Shown: positions 1 to 13,104, numbered from the stretch's first letter. The stretch: 64,000 bases of DNA from Candidatus Dormiibacterota bacterium (GCA_955652705.1 CATPBK010000080.1:34406-98405), one strand, 5' to 3'. A program made the numbers and translations. Notes: a model not told the origin generated them from the sequence alone.

Positions 1-224
1 GCCAGGAAGAAGCGGTCTGGCTCGCGCTGGAGCCAGGGGCGGACGCGGAGCTCGGCGTCGCCGTAGCTGGCGGCCAGATCGAGGTGGTTGACTCCGTGGC
101 TTAGCAGGACTTCGAGGGTGCGGTCAGCCACGTCCTGGGTGACGCTGCCCAAGGCCGCCCCACCGAAGAGCACGCGACTCGACTGGTGCCCGGTGCGCCC
201 GAACGGTGCGAGAGGCAAGCTCAT
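1..224 (-). CDS. Aldo/keto reductase, N-terminal part (runs off window)
   Basis: The 74 visible residues match the N-terminus of the NAD(P)H-dependent aldo/keto reductase fold: a first strand with FGRTGH, then VLFGGAALG, then the signature [15 protein letters not shown] carrying the catalytic Asp and Tyr positions of the family. The ATG is chosen because AGGA lies just upstream and the Rieske oxygenase gene stops 12 bases before it, so the two are probably cotranscribed. The rest of the protein (family length about 300 residues) lies outside the window. The substrate cannot be told. Confidence 0.8.
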   Translation of the reverse strand, partial: MSLPLAPFGRTGHQSSRVLFGGAALGSVTQDVADRTLEVLLSHGVNHLDLAASYGDAELRVRPWLQREPDRFFL

Positions 225-236
225 CGAATCCTGACT

Positions 237-1253
237 CTACAACTCTGGGATGCCGAGCTCCTCCATCCACTTCTGAAAGCGGATCAGGGGCAGGTCGGCG
301 GGCCGGATGTAGAGCATGAGGCGCGAGCTCAAGGGCGGCAGCAGCCACGGCCGCTGGCTCTCGACCACGGGCTGGTCCTGGGACTGGATCACGTCCTCGA
401 ACACCAGGTAGCTCTCGTCACGGGCCGGTTCCAAGTCGAAATCGCGCGCGACTTGCAGGTAGATCCGCGTCGACAGGTAGGAGAGCGGCTGCATCACCTG
501 GAAGAGCACGAACCTCCCGGCGGGAGCCTCCTTCAGGAGCCGGATGGCGGTCGGGGTGACGGTATTCGTGTAAACGACCTCCTCCCGGCCGCCTGCACCG
601 ACGGCGCTGCCGAGCGAGGGGTTGGCGGGTTGCTGGATCGAGTAGGTGGAGACCAGCCGGTCTCGCTCCACTGAGACCTGGTGGTCGGGCGGCTCCGGGT
701 GCGCCGGATCGCCGAGCGTGCCGGGGTGCACCCACGGGAAGTGCGTGTCGTCGAGAGCGCCCATCACGATCCGAGTGGCTGTCGCCGCCCAGAGTGGATA
801 GATGCGGTAAGCCGTCTTGCGGAAGTGCTCGTCACTCCACTCTGGGTATTCGAGCATCGGCGCCCGTTCCTCACCGAGCCGAACCCAGACCAGGCCGTAG
901 GCCTCACGCACCGCGTAGGGATGGACCTTGGCTTCGCGCGGGATCGGGGCACCACGCCGGGCCGGGATGTCGACCACCCGGCCGGTCCGGTCATACGTCC
1001 ACCCGTGGTAGCGGCAGCGCAGCCGCTCGCCTTCGAGCACCTCGCCGATGGAAAGCGCCGAACCGAGATGCCGGCAGAGGTCGTCGAAGCAGACCGCCTC
1101 GCCTTCCAGCCTGACCACGACCAGGCGGCGGCCGAGGAGCTCGACGGCCACGGGCTCAGCGCCGAGGTCGCTCCCGACCGCGACCGGGTGCCAGTAGCCC
1201 TCCAGCCCGGAGTAGTAGGCGGCGACCGCCTCCGCGCTGGGCGCCTGGATCAC
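237..1253 (-). CDS. Rieske non-heme iron oxygenase (ring-hydroxylating or O-demethylase type), alpha subunit
   Basis: This 338-residue protein has the two-part layout of Rieske oxygenases. An N-terminal [2Fe-2S] domain shows C60-x-H62 and C80-x2-H83. A catalytic domain carries the mononuclear iron motif around DDTHFPWVH, with H171 and H176 as ligands and an adjacent Asp. Such enzymes insert oxygen into aromatic or similar substrates using electrons from a separate reductase, which is not encoded nearby. It starts with GTG in a GTGA overlap with the serS stop, so translation is probably coupled. It resembles the vanillate demethylase/phthalate dioxygenase-like branch. The substrate is unknown. 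Confidence 0.85.
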   Translation of the reverse strand: MIQAPSAEAVAAYYSGLEGYWHPVAVGSDLGAEPVAVELLGRRLVVVRLEGEAVCFDDLCRHLGSALSIGEVLEGERLRCRYHGWTYDRTGRVVDIPARRGAPIPREAKVHPYAVREAYGLVWVRLGEERAPMLEYPEWSDEHFRKTAYRIYPLWAATATRIVMGALDDTHFPWVHPGTLGDPAHPEPPDHQVSVERDRLVSTYSIQQPANPSLGSAVGAGGREEVVYTNTVTPTAIRLLKEAPAGRFVLFQVMQPLSYLSTRIYLQVARDFDLEPARDESYLVFEDVIQSQDQPVVESQRPWLLPPLSSRLMLYIRPADLPLIRFQKWMEELGIPEL

Positions 1254-2509
1254 CCCGCGATCCGCTTCAGTCCTCCCATGTAGGGCCGCAGCACCTCGGG
1301 CACCAGTATCGTGCCGTCAGCCTGCTGGAAGGTCTCCATGACGGCGTCGAGCGTCCGCGCCAGCGCCAGCCCGGACCCGTTCATCGTGTGCACGAAGCGG
1401 GGCGGCTGCCCTGGCGCGGGCCGGTAGCGGATGTTGGCGCGCCGGGCCTGGAAGTCCTGGAAGACGGAGCAGGAGCTGACCTCCAGGTATCTCTCGAGCC
1501 CAGGGCACCAGGCCTCCAGGTCGTATTTCTTGTACTGCGCGAATCCCATGTCGCCGGTGCACATGAAGAGGACGCGGTAGTGGAGGCCGAGCCGCTGCAG
1601 GATCGCTTCGGCGTTGGCCATGAGCGCCTCCAGCTCCTCCCCCGAGGTCTCCGGCGAGGTCAGCTTGACCAGCTCGACCTTCTCGAACTGGTGCATCCGG
1701 ATGTAGCCGCGCGTGTCCTTGCCGGCGGCGCCCGCCTCGGATCGCCAGCAGGGTGTGTGCGCGACATAGAGGATCGGCAGCTGAGCCAGGTCCAGGATCT
1801 CGTCGCGGTGCCAGTTCGTGACCGGCACCTCAGCGGTCGGGACCAGCCAGAGGTCGCGGTCCGCGACCCGGAAGGAGTCGCCGCCGAACTTGGGCAAGTT
1901 GGCGGTTCCCACCATCGCCTCGCTATTGACTAGGAAGGGCACGTACATCTCCCGGTAGCCGTGCTCCGCGACGTGCGTATCGAGCATGAACTGGACCAGG
2001 GCCCGCTGGAGACGGGCCCCGGCGCCGAGCAGGCCGCCGAAGCGCGACCCCGCGATGTGCGCCGGGTGCTCGAAGTCCATGATGCCGAGCGACTCGCCGA
2101 GGTCGTAGTGGGTGCGCGGCTGGAAGTCGAACGTGGGCTTCTCGCCCCATTCCCGGAGGCGGACGTTGTCGGCTTCCGTCTTGCCGATCGGGACGTCGGG
2201 CGCAAAGAGGTTCGGCACCCGCAGCAAGAGATCGTCCAGCCGGCGCTTCAAGTCCTCAGCCTTGGCCAGCTCCCGCTTTGCCTCCTCGCCGATCTCCTTG
2301 ACGTTTCGCAGATCCTGGGGGTCGCGCGTCTTCGCGTACTGCTTAGAGAGGTGGTTCTGCTGGGCGCGCGCGTTTTCCGCGACTGTCAGACATTGGCGCC
2401 ACTGCCGGTCCAGCTCGAGGAGCTCGTCGACCGGAGCCTCCTCCCCCTTGAGCTCGGCCGCGCGCTTGACCTCGTCCGGGTGGCGCCGGATGAACTCGAG
2501 CGGCAACAC
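1250..2509 (-). CDS. serS: Seryl-tRNA synthetase
   Basis: The enzyme charges tRNA-Ser with serine in the cytosol. The protein begins with the family start LPLEFIRRHPDEVKRA, followed by the long N-terminal helical arm (about residues 30-100) that grips the tRNA variable loop, and then the class II catalytic core. Motif 2 (RMHQFEKVELV) and motif 3 (SGLALARTLDAVMETFQ) are visible. I chose the GTG that opens LPLEF, giving 419 residues. A longer frame reaches ATG at 2602, but it would be a basic, non-conserved extension read through a terminator-like hairpin. The gene follows lysS on the same strand. Confidence 0.93.
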   Translation of the reverse strand: MLPLEFIRRHPDEVKRAAELKGEEAPVDELLELDRQWRQCLTVAENARAQQNHLSKQYAKTRDPQDLRNVKEIGEEAKRELAKAEDLKRRLDDLLLRVPNLFAPDVPIGKTEADNVRLREWGEKPTFDFQPRTHYDLGESLGIMDFEHPAHIAGSRFGGLLGAGARLQRALVQFMLDTHVAEHGYREMYVPFLVNSEAMVGTANLPKFGGDSFRVADRDLWLVPTAEVPVTNWHRDEILDLAQLPILYVAHTPCWRSEAGAAGKDTRGYIRMHQFEKVELVKLTSPETSGEELEALMANAEAILQRLGLHYRVLFMCTGDMGFAQYKKYDLEAWCPGLERYLEVSSCSVFQDFQARRANIRYRPAPGQPPRFVHTMNGSGLALARTLDAVMETFQQADGTILVPEVLRPYMGGLKRIAG

Positions 2510-2525
2510 CTTAGGGGTGCGACCG

Positions 2526-2556
2526 AAAAAGGATCCGCGCCTCGATTTCGAGGCGC
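2526..2556 (-). terminator. Hairpin plus T-tract in the serS leader
   Basis: On the minus strand a perfect 9-base inverted repeat (GCGCCTCGA and TCGAGGCGC, two bases between, 2537-2556) is followed by GGATCC and then TTTTT (2526-2530). This has the form of an intrinsic terminator. It sits downstream of lysS and only 16 bases before the serS start, so it may end lysS transcripts or attenuate serS. I do not see T-box consensus sequences. Confidence 0.6.
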
Positions 2557-2722
2557 CGCCGGCCATCTGGCGCCCTGGCGGCCGATCCGGGTGTCGGCTC
2601 ACGCGTATTCACGACTCCACGATGCTCGCTCACGAATCTACTGATTCGCTCGCTGCGCCTCCTCCTACGGCTCGGCTCGCCAGGATCGCCACCTGGCTCG
2701 GCCCCCCTTTTCGGCCCCACCC
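2557..2722. other. lysS-serS intergenic spacer
   Basis: About 165 bases without a supported gene. The minus strand is rich in short GC palindromes and purine runs (for example GGAGGAGGCGCAGCG). No T-box antiterminator motif, tRNA or small open frame with a ribosome site was recognised. Confidence 0.4.
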
Positions 2723-4192
<1,470 letters not shown>

Positions 4193-4213
4193 AGGTCCTT
4201 AGACCTCGGTGAG

Positions 4214-7086
<2,873 letters not shown>

Positions 7087-7105
7087 CGCGGGACGCCCCT
7101 TTGTA

Positions 7106-7879
7106 TCACCCTCCAGGCGAGTTTTGGAGATAGATGAGCCGCAGTCCGTCGAGTGTCAGCTGGGGCTCCACGGCCTCGATCACGTGCGTCAGGCCGGCCA
7201 CCAGCTCCGCCTGACCGCCGGTCGCCACCACATGCGCGTCGCCGCCGAGCTCCTCAGACATGCGCCTCACCATCCCCTCAATCTGGCCCACGAAGCCCCA
7301 GAAGAGCCCGGACTGGATCGCCGCCACGGTGGTCTTCCCGATGACCGAGTCAGGCGGTGTCAGCTCGACCCGGAAGAGGCGGGCGGTGTGCTCGATCAGC
7401 GCCTCCAGGGAGATCTCCACTCCGGGGGCGATGGCGCCCCCGACGTACTCGCCGCCGGCCGAGATCGCGTCATAGGTGACGGCGGTCCCGAAGTCGATCA
7501 CGATCACGGGTCCGCCGAACTTCCGAAAAGCGGCGAGCGAGTTGGCGATCCGGTCGGCCCCCACCTCTTTCGGATTCTCATAGAGGATCCGGACGCCGGT
7601 CTTGACGCCCGGCCCGACCATGACCGGCGCCACCTTCAGGTGGGTCTCGGCCGCCTCGAGGAGGCCCTGATTCAGGTTGGGGACGACGCTTCCGATGACT
7701 ACTCCGTCGACCTTGCGCAGGTCGAGGTCGCGCAGCGCGAAGAGGTCGCGCAGGAGCATGGCGACCTCGTCGCCAGTCCACCTAGCAGGCGTGGACACGC
7801 GCCAGCTGGCCTCCAGGCGGTCCGCTTCGTAGATGCCGAAGACCACGTGCGTGTTGCCGGCGTCGATCGCCAGGAGCAC
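7106..7879 (-). CDS. coaX: Type III pantothenate kinase
   Basis: The enzyme phosphorylates pantothenate in the first step of coenzyme A synthesis and, unlike type I, escapes feedback by CoA. The 257-residue sequence has the acetate-kinase/hsp70-like nucleotide-binding fold: phosphate loop DAGNTHVVFG at the N-terminus, the catalytic Asp in IDFGTAVTYD, and GGAIAPGVEIS. The start is GTG. It is the first gene of the leftward unit and is divergent from the ArsR gene, with only 20 bases between the two starts. Confidence 0.95.
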   Translation of the reverse strand: MLLAIDAGNTHVVFGIYEADRLEASWRVSTPARWTGDEVAMLLRDLFALRDLDLRKVDGVVIGSVVPNLNQGLLEAAETHLKVAPVMVGPGVKTGVRILYENPKEVGADRIANSLAAFRKFGGPVIVIDFGTAVTYDAISAGGEYVGGAIAPGVEISLEALIEHTARLFRVELTPPDSVIGKTTVAAIQSGLFWGFVGQIEGMVRRMSEELGGDAHVVATGGQAELVAGLTHVIEAVEPQLTLDGLRLIYLQNSPGG

Positions 7880-7899
7880 TCGCGTAGGATACTAGTTAG

Positions 7900-8454
7900 A
7901 TGGATATCGAAGTATTGCCGTTCCTGAAGGCCCTCGCCGACGAGAGCCGGCTCAAGATCCTCGGCCTTCTCGCCGAGCGGGAGCGAAGCGTCGAAGAGTT
8001 GGCGACATTGCTGGGCCTGCGGGCGCCGACCGTGTCCCACCATCTGGCGGCGCTGCGCGAGGTCGGCCTGGCCTCGATGCGCTCGGAAGGGACGACCCAT
8101 GTCTACCACTTCAACCCGGCGCCGCTGCGGTCGCTGAACCGCCAGTTGGCCCCGGAGCGGCTGGCGGAGATTCCGGACGACCTGGAGGCGGACGCCTGGG
8201 AGCGCAAGGTGCTCGGCGACTACCTGGAAAACGGCCGCCTGAAGCAGATCCCGGCCACGCATCGGAAGCGGCTTGTGGTTCTGAAATGGCTGGCCGGCAA
8301 GTTCGAGCCGGACCGGCGCTATGTCGAGCTGGAGGTGAACGCCATCCTGGCGGAGTTCCACGACGACTACGCGTCGTTGCGGCGCTACCTGGTCGACGAG
8401 GGCTTCATGGACCGGCGCGCCGGCGTCTACTGGCGGACGGAGAGCGCCGAATAG
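7900..8454 (+). CDS. ArsR-type regulator with C-terminal DUF2087 domain
   Basis: Residues 1-75 form a winged helix-turn-helix of ArsR type (FLKALADESRLKILGLL, then LGLRAPTVSHHLAALREVG as recognition helix). The C-terminal half (about 105-180, with RLKQIPATHRKR and GVYWRT) matches the DUF2087 domain often fused to such regulators. No metal-binding Cys cluster is visible, so it is probably not a classical arsenic or cadmium sensor. It overlaps tail-to-tail by 28 bases with the facing methyltransferase and starts 20 bases from coaX. Regulation of either neighbour is possible but unproven. Confidence 0.85.
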   Translation: MDIEVLPFLKALADESRLKILGLLAERERSVEELATLLGLRAPTVSHHLAALREVGLASMRSEGTTHVYHFNPAPLRSLNRQLAPERLAEIPDDLEADAWERKVLGDYLENGRLKQIPATHRKRLVVLKWLAGKFEPDRRYVELEVNAILAEFHDDYASLRRYLVDEGFMDRRAGVYWRTESAE

Positions 8455-8957
8455 ATCCCGTTCAACCAGCGGCTCGGGTGCTGCCCGAGCTGCTGCGGCT
8501 CGCTGAAGCCTGCCGCCACCGCGACCAGCTTCCAGGTCTCGAACGACATCGGGTATGGCACCCACGGGTTGCCGCGGTCGGCGGCGTACTCGACGAGCAG
8601 AAGCCGGCCGCCGGGTTTCAGGTAGCCACGGACGTGACGTAGCGTCTCCTCCTTCCGGCGGACGAAGTGGAGCGAGTTCGCCATCAGCACCCCGTCGAGG
8701 GGCGGCAGGTCCAGGGGCTTTGTGAAGTCGGCCTCCAGGAACTTGAAGCCGACGCGGTCGAGGTGAGCCTGGTCGACCCGCTGCCGCTGGCGCCGCAGGG
8801 CCGCCCCGACGCGGTCGACCGAGTAGACGTTGCCGCCCGGCTGCAGCAGTTCGGCCAGCGCAAGCGTGAAGTTGCCGTCGCCCGAGCCGAGCTCGGCCCA
8901 CGAGCCAGGGCCCGTGACGCCGGGCCGGATCAGCCCGAGGAGATCTGCTTGGTCCAC
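8427..8957 (-). CDS. Class I SAM-dependent methyltransferase
   Basis: The 176-residue protein carries the SAM-binding motif I (WAELGSGDGNFTLALAE), an acidic residue after the second strand (VYSVDRV), motif II around DGVLMANSLHFV and a LKPGGRLLLVEY post-motif. This is the normal layout of small Rossmann methyltransferases. The GTG start lies inside the last codons of argH (28-base overlap), which suggests cotranscription at the end of the arginine operon. The acceptor substrate is unknown. Confidence 0.82.
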   Translation of the reverse strand: MDQADLLGLIRPGVTGPGSWAELGSGDGNFTLALAELLQPGGNVYSVDRVGAALRRQRQRVDQAHLDRVGFKFLEADFTKPLDLPPLDGVLMANSLHFVRRKEETLRHVRGYLKPGGRLLLVEYAADRGNPWVPYPMSFETWKLVAVAAGFSEPQQLGQHPSRWLNGIYSALSVRQ

Positions 8958-10276
8958 CGTCTGAGCCCCTCGGCCTGGCGCCGGGCTCGGCCGGCCGCCT
9001 GGGCCACCCGGCGCGGGTGCGGCGCACCTTCCTGGTCGCGCATCTGCAGCGAGCGGGCCGCCACCCACGGCGGCTCATGGCTTCCCTCCAGGACCGAGCG
9101 GCCGACCTCGAGATGGGCTTCGCGAAAGGGCCGGCCCGCCGCCACCAGGCGCTCGGCGGTGTCGGTGGCAAGCAGGTCGGGGTCGGCCACCGCGGCCTCC
9201 AACCGGGCGCGGTCAAACTCCAGTCGGCTCACCAGCAGCGCGGCCGCCTCCAGGCATTCGAGGCAGTTGGCGACGGTGTCAAAGAGCGCCCGCTTGTCTT
9301 CCTGGAGGTCGCGGTCATAGGCCAGCGGCAGGCCTTTCAACACGGTCGCCAAAGCGACGAGGCTGCCGAGTGCCCGCCCGGACCGGCCCCGAAGCAGCTC
9401 GGCCACGTCTGGGTTGCGCTTGTGCGGCATCAAGCTCGAGCCGGTCGCCACCTCATCGGCCAGCCGCACGAAGCCGAATTCGGCGCTCGCCCAGAGGACC
9501 ACGTCCTCGCCGAGGCGGCTCAGATGGATCCCGACCGAGAGGCAGGCGTAGGCGAGGTCGAGGGCGAAGTCGCGGTCCGAAACGGCGTCGACGCTGTTCC
9601 GCGTCAGCCGTTTGAAGCCGAGCTCGCGCGCCGCTGTCATTCGGTCCAGCGGCAGCGTCGAGCCGGCGAGGGCTCCCGCGCCGAGAGGCAGCTCACCGGC
9701 CGCCTCATGGGCGTTGATCACCCGGCCGGCGTCGCGCAGGAGGGGCTCGGCGTGGGCGAGGAGGTGGTGGCCGACGGTGATCGGCTGCGCCCGCTGCAAG
9801 TGCGTGTAGCCAGGCATCGGCCAGGCGGCATGACTGCGCGCCTGGGCTGCCAGTGCCTCGACTACGAAGGCCAGGCCCTCGACGATCGCGCCGGCGGCGG
9901 CCCGGCAATAGAGCCGCAGGTCGAGGGCGACCTGATCGTTCCGGGAGCGGCCTGTGTGCAGCCGGGCAGCGGCATCCGCGTCGAGCTCGCCGAGGCGGCG
10001 CTCGACCGCGGTGTGGATGTCCTCGTCGGAGTCCGCGAACGCAAACTTGCCGGACTGAAGTTCGCGGCCGACCGTTTTGAGACCCTTTTCGACGCGCCGG
10101 AGCTGCTCCTTGGTCAGGAGGCCGGCCGCCTGCAGCGCGTGGGCGTGGGCCAGGCTGCCGAGCACGTCGTACTCGGCCAGCTCGACGTCCACGTCGAGCG
10201 AGCTGGTGAACCTCTCCAGCTCGGGCAGGAGAGGCTTCTTGAACCTACCTCCCCAAAGCTTTCCGCTCTTGTCTAT
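8930..10276 (-). CDS. argH: Argininosuccinate lyase (apparent ATA start)
   Basis: The enzyme splits argininosuccinate to arginine and fumarate, the last step of arginine synthesis. The N-terminus KLWGGRF, HTGRSRNDQVALDLRL and the superfamily signature GSSLMPHKRNPD are all present. Length is 448 residues, normal for the family. No ATG, GTG or TTG lies between the argG stop and KLWGGRF. The first usable codon is ATA, fused with the argG stop as ATAG and preceded by GAGG at a fitting distance. The frame stays open far into argG, but no start codon occurs within about 40 codons upstream. Confidence 0.92.
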   Translation of the reverse strand: MDKSGKLWGGRFKKPLLPELERFTSSLDVDVELAEYDVLGSLAHAHALQAAGLLTKEQLRRVEKGLKTVGRELQSGKFAFADSDEDIHTAVERRLGELDADAAARLHTGRSRNDQVALDLRLYCRAAAGAIVEGLAFVVEALAAQARSHAAWPMPGYTHLQRAQPITVGHHLLAHAEPLLRDAGRVINAHEAAGELPLGAGALAGSTLPLDRMTAARELGFKRLTRNSVDAVSDRDFALDLAYACLSVGIHLSRLGEDVVLWASAEFGFVRLADEVATGSSLMPHKRNPDVAELLRGRSGRALGSLVALATVLKGLPLAYDRDLQEDKRALFDTVANCLECLEAAALLVSRLEFDRARLEAAVADPDLLATDTAERLVAAGRPFREAHLEVGRSVLEGSHEPPWVAARSLQMRDQEGAPHPRRVAQAAGRARRQAEGLRRWTKQISSG

Positions 10277-11532
10277 GGCGCCAGCCTCTTGACCTCGCCG
10301 AGCATCGCCGTCAGGTCGCGCTCGTGGAGCCGGCCCTGGACCTGGGCCGCGGTCCGCACCCCCATGCCCCAGAGCTTGATGAAGCCCGCCGCCGCGCCCT
10401 GGTCGAAGGTGTCGCCCTTGCCATAGGTGGCGAGCTGCAGCTGGTAGAGCTGCTCGGGAGACTTCCTCCCCACCACCGTGCACGTGCCCTTGAAGAGCTT
10501 GAGCCGCACCTCGCCGGTCACGTGGCGTTGGGTCTCTGCCACGAACGCGTAAAGAGCGTCGCGCAGGGGGCTGAACCAGAGCCCGTCGTAGACCATCTGC
10601 GCCCACTCGCGCGCAACCAGGTCCTTGAAGCGGGCCACGTCCTTGGGCAGGGTGATGTCCTCCAGCGCCTGGTGGGCCCGGAGCAGGACCACCGCGGCCG
10701 GGGCCTCGTACACCTCCCGCGACTTGATGCCGATCAGGCGGTTCTCCAGGTGGTCGATCCGGCCCACGCCGTGCTCGCCGCCAAGACGGTTGAGCGTGGT
10801 GACGATCTCGAGAGCCTCCTGGGGCCGGCCGTCGAGCGAGACCGGCAGGCCTTCTTTGAACCCGACTTCGACGTAAGCCGGTTCGTCGGGACACTGACGC
10901 GGGTCGCGCGTCCACTCGAAGACCTCGCGCGGCGGCTCCTCCCACGGGTCTTCCAGGATCCCCGCCTCGATCGAGCGTCCCCAGAGGTTCTCGTCTGTCG
11001 AGTAGGGCGACTCGGAGGTGGCCGGGACGGGGATGCCATGCCGCCGCGCGTACTCGATCTCGTCGTCGCGGTTCATCCCCCACTCGCGGACGGGCGCGAC
11101 CACTTTCAGCTCGGGCGCCAGAGCCGCCGTGGAGACGTCGAACCGGACCTGGTCGTTGCCTTTGCCGGTACAGCCGTGGGCGATGCCGGTCGCCCCTTCG
11201 CGGCGCGCGATCACGACCTGCATGGCTGCGATCAGGGGCCGGCCGAGGGCGGTCGCCAGCGGGTACTCCTTCTCGTAGACCGCGCCCGCCTGGAGGCTCG
11301 GCCAGACGAAGTGGCGGAGGAAGGGCACCTTGCCGTCGACCACGTAGGCAGCCGAGGCGCCGATCTTCAGGGCCCGCTCCTGGATGGCGTCGAGGTCCTT
11401 CTTCTCGCCCAGGTCGATGGTCAGCGCGACCACGTCGTAGCCCGTCTCCTTGAGCCAGCGGATGGCGACCGAGGTGTCGAGCCCGCCCGAGTAGGCGAGC
11501 ACGAGCTTCCCGAGAGAGGCTCCGTCAGCCAC
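10273..11532 (-). CDS. argG: Argininosuccinate synthase
   Basis: It condenses citrulline and aspartate using ATP. The 419-residue protein opens with the N-type ATP pyrophosphatase loop VLAYSGGLDTS and shows GCTGKGNDQVRFD and the substrate-binding segments typical of ArgG. The start overlaps the end of argR by 8 bases, and the end shares four bases with the putative argH start. All arg genes from argC to argH thus form one continuous, translationally linked operon. Confidence 0.96.
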   Translation of the reverse strand: MADGASLGKLVLAYSGGLDTSVAIRWLKETGYDVVALTIDLGEKKDLDAIQERALKIGASAAYVVDGKVPFLRHFVWPSLQAGAVYEKEYPLATALGRPLIAAMQVVIARREGATGIAHGCTGKGNDQVRFDVSTAALAPELKVVAPVREWGMNRDDEIEYARRHGIPVPATSESPYSTDENLWGRSIEAGILEDPWEEPPREVFEWTRDPRQCPDEPAYVEVGFKEGLPVSLDGRPQEALEIVTTLNRLGGEHGVGRIDHLENRLIGIKSREVYEAPAAVVLLRAHQALEDITLPKDVARFKDLVAREWAQMVYDGLWFSPLRDALYAFVAETQRHVTGEVRLKLFKGTCTVVGRKSPEQLYQLQLATYGKGDTFDQGAAAGFIKLWGMGVRTAAQVQGRLHERDLTAMLGEVKRLAP

Positions 11533-11911
11533 TCAGAAATCCTTTGAAGGCGGCCGCAGCCTGGCGGTTGGGATGGACCACGATAATCGTGTCGTCGCCG
11601 GCCAGCGTGCCCACTACGCCGGGCAGCTCGCGCTCGTCGATGGCGCGCGCGACCAGGTTGGCGCAGCCGGGATTGGTGTGAACCACGGTCAGGAACTCGA
11701 CCGCCTGAACACCTGTCACGTACTCGGTGAAAACCACCGGGCTGTAGCCGCCCCTGGACCGGACCAGGCCCAGCTCCTGGATGTCGCGCGACACCGTCGC
11801 CTGGGTGGTCTCCAGGCCTTCGCGCGCGAGCGCGTCCGTCAACTCCTGCTGGGTGTGGATCGGCCGTGCCCGGATCAGGTTCAAGATCGCGACCTGCCGC
11901 TTCTGCTTCAA
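11525..11911 (-). CDS. argR: Arginine repressor ArgR
   Basis: ArgR is a hexameric, arginine-responsive DNA-binding regulator. Residues 1-65 form the winged helix (QELTDALAREG, then TQATVSRDIQELGLVR). The C-terminal oligomerisation domain has GTLAGDDTIIVV, the conserved arginine-contact region. At 128 residues it is shorter than the usual 150 or so, but both domains are complete. TTG is the start, in a TTGA overlap with argD. Its position inside the operon implies autoregulation through the two ARG boxes before argC. Confidence 0.94.
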   Translation of the reverse strand: MKQKRQVAILNLIRARPIHTQQELTDALAREGLETTQATVSRDIQELGLVRSRGGYSPVVFTEYVTGVQAVEFLTVVHTNPGCANLVARAIDERELPGVVGTLAGDDTIIVVHPNRQAAAAFKGFLSG

Positions 11912-13104
11912 GCCAGGGCCTTCTTCAACAGCTCGGCGGCCTGGTCGACGTCGGTGGCCGAGAGGATGAGCGGCGGCTCCACGCGAATGCTGTAGTCGTC
12001 CACCGCGTTGACGATCACGCCCGCCTCCATGGCTTTCACCTGGTAGTCCTTGGCGCGCGCCTCGGCGAACGTGAACGCGCGCATCATCCCGATGCCGCGG
12101 GCGTCGGTCTGCCCGAGGTCCTCGAGGGCTGCCTGGAGCAGGTCGCCCACCTCGACCGCGTGCTCGAGCAGATGGTCGCGCTCGACCACATCGATGGTCG
12201 CCAGGGCGGCCGCCGCCACGACGGGGTTGCCGCCGAAGGTCGTCCCATGGTCGCCGGGTTCCAGCACGTCGGCGCGCGGCTTGGCCAGGCAGGCGCCGAT
12301 GGGCAGGCCGCCGCCGAGCGCCTTGGCCAGCGTCATGATGTCCGGCTCGACGCCGACGAGCTGGTGGGCGAACCAGCGACCGGTCCTGCCCATGCCCGTC
12401 TGAACCTCGTCCAGGATCAGGAGTAGGTTCTGCTCGTCGCACCACTGCCGAACGCCCTTCAGGTAGTCGGGCGAGGGCACGATGATCCCGATCTCGCCCA
12501 TGATCGGCTCCAGCATCACGGCCACGGTCCGCTCGTTGGTGGCCGCCTTGATCGCCTTGAGGTCGTCATAGGGAACGTGAACGAACCCGTCCGGCATGGG
12601 CGTGAAGGGCTTCTGGTACTTCTCCTGTCCGGTGGCGGCGATCGTCGCCAGCGTGCGGCCGTGGAAGGAGCCGAGCGCGGTGATGATCTCGTAAGCGCCG
12701 TCGCGGTTTCGCTTGCCCCACTTGCGCGCGATCTTGATCGCCACTTCGTTGGACTCCGCGCCGCTGTTGTTGAGGAACACGCGCGAGGGAAAGGCGAGCT
12801 GCACGAGGCGCCGCGCCAGCAACACGGCGTTGTGCTGGTAGTAGAGGCCGGAGGTGTGGATCAGCTGGCGCGACTGTTCGGCGACCGCTTCCACGATCGC
12901 GGGGTGGCAGTGGCCGAGGATGTTGACGGCGATGCCAGCCATCAGATCGAGGTATTCCTTGCCCCGATCGTCATATAGGTGCACGCCTTCGCCACGCACG
13001 AATGTGACCGGCAAGCGCTTGCCGGTCTGCATCAAGTACTCGTGGTCGAGCTCGACGACCTCATCGTGCGTCAGGTGGCCGTGCGTCATCTCGTCGCGCG
13101 TCAT
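11908..13104 (-). CDS. argD: Acetylornithine aminotransferase
   Basis: This PLP enzyme converts N-acetylglutamate semialdehyde to N-acetylornithine. The 398-residue class III aminotransferase shows FLNNSGAESNEVAIK, the cofactor-binding aspartate in LLILDEVQTGMGRTG and the PLP lysine in TLAKALGGGLPIGA. It shares an ATGA overlap with argB and a TTGA overlap with argR. In many operons argF follows argD; here argR follows directly. Confidence 0.95.
   Translation of the reverse strand: MTRDEMTHGHLTHDEVVELDHEYLMQTGKRLPVTFVRGEGVHLYDDRGKEYLDLMAGIAVNILGHCHPAIVEAVAEQSRQLIHTSGLYYQHNAVLLARRLVQLAFPSRVFLNNSGAESNEVAIKIARKWGKRNRDGAYEIITALGSFHGRTLATIAATGQEKYQKPFTPMPDGFVHVPYDDLKAIKAATNERTVAVMLEPIMGEIGIIVPSPDYLKGVRQWCDEQNLLLILDEVQTGMGRTGRWFAHQLVGVEPDIMTLAKALGGGLPIGACLAKPRADVLEPGDHGTTFGGNPVVAAAALATIDVVERDHLLEHAVEVGDLLQAALEDLGQTDARGIGMMRAFTFAEARAKDYQVKAMEAGVIVNAVDDYSIRVEPPLILSATDVDQAAELLKKALA

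Noticed and set aside
2510..2722. T-box leader for serS
   Set aside because: There is a terminator-like hairpin, but the conserved T-box antiterminator sequence and a specifier-loop architecture are not visible.
10273..11083. argG-argH fusion through the open argH frame
   Set aside because: The argH frame is open upstream, but within argG it encodes no family sequence, and argG itself is complete with its own stop.
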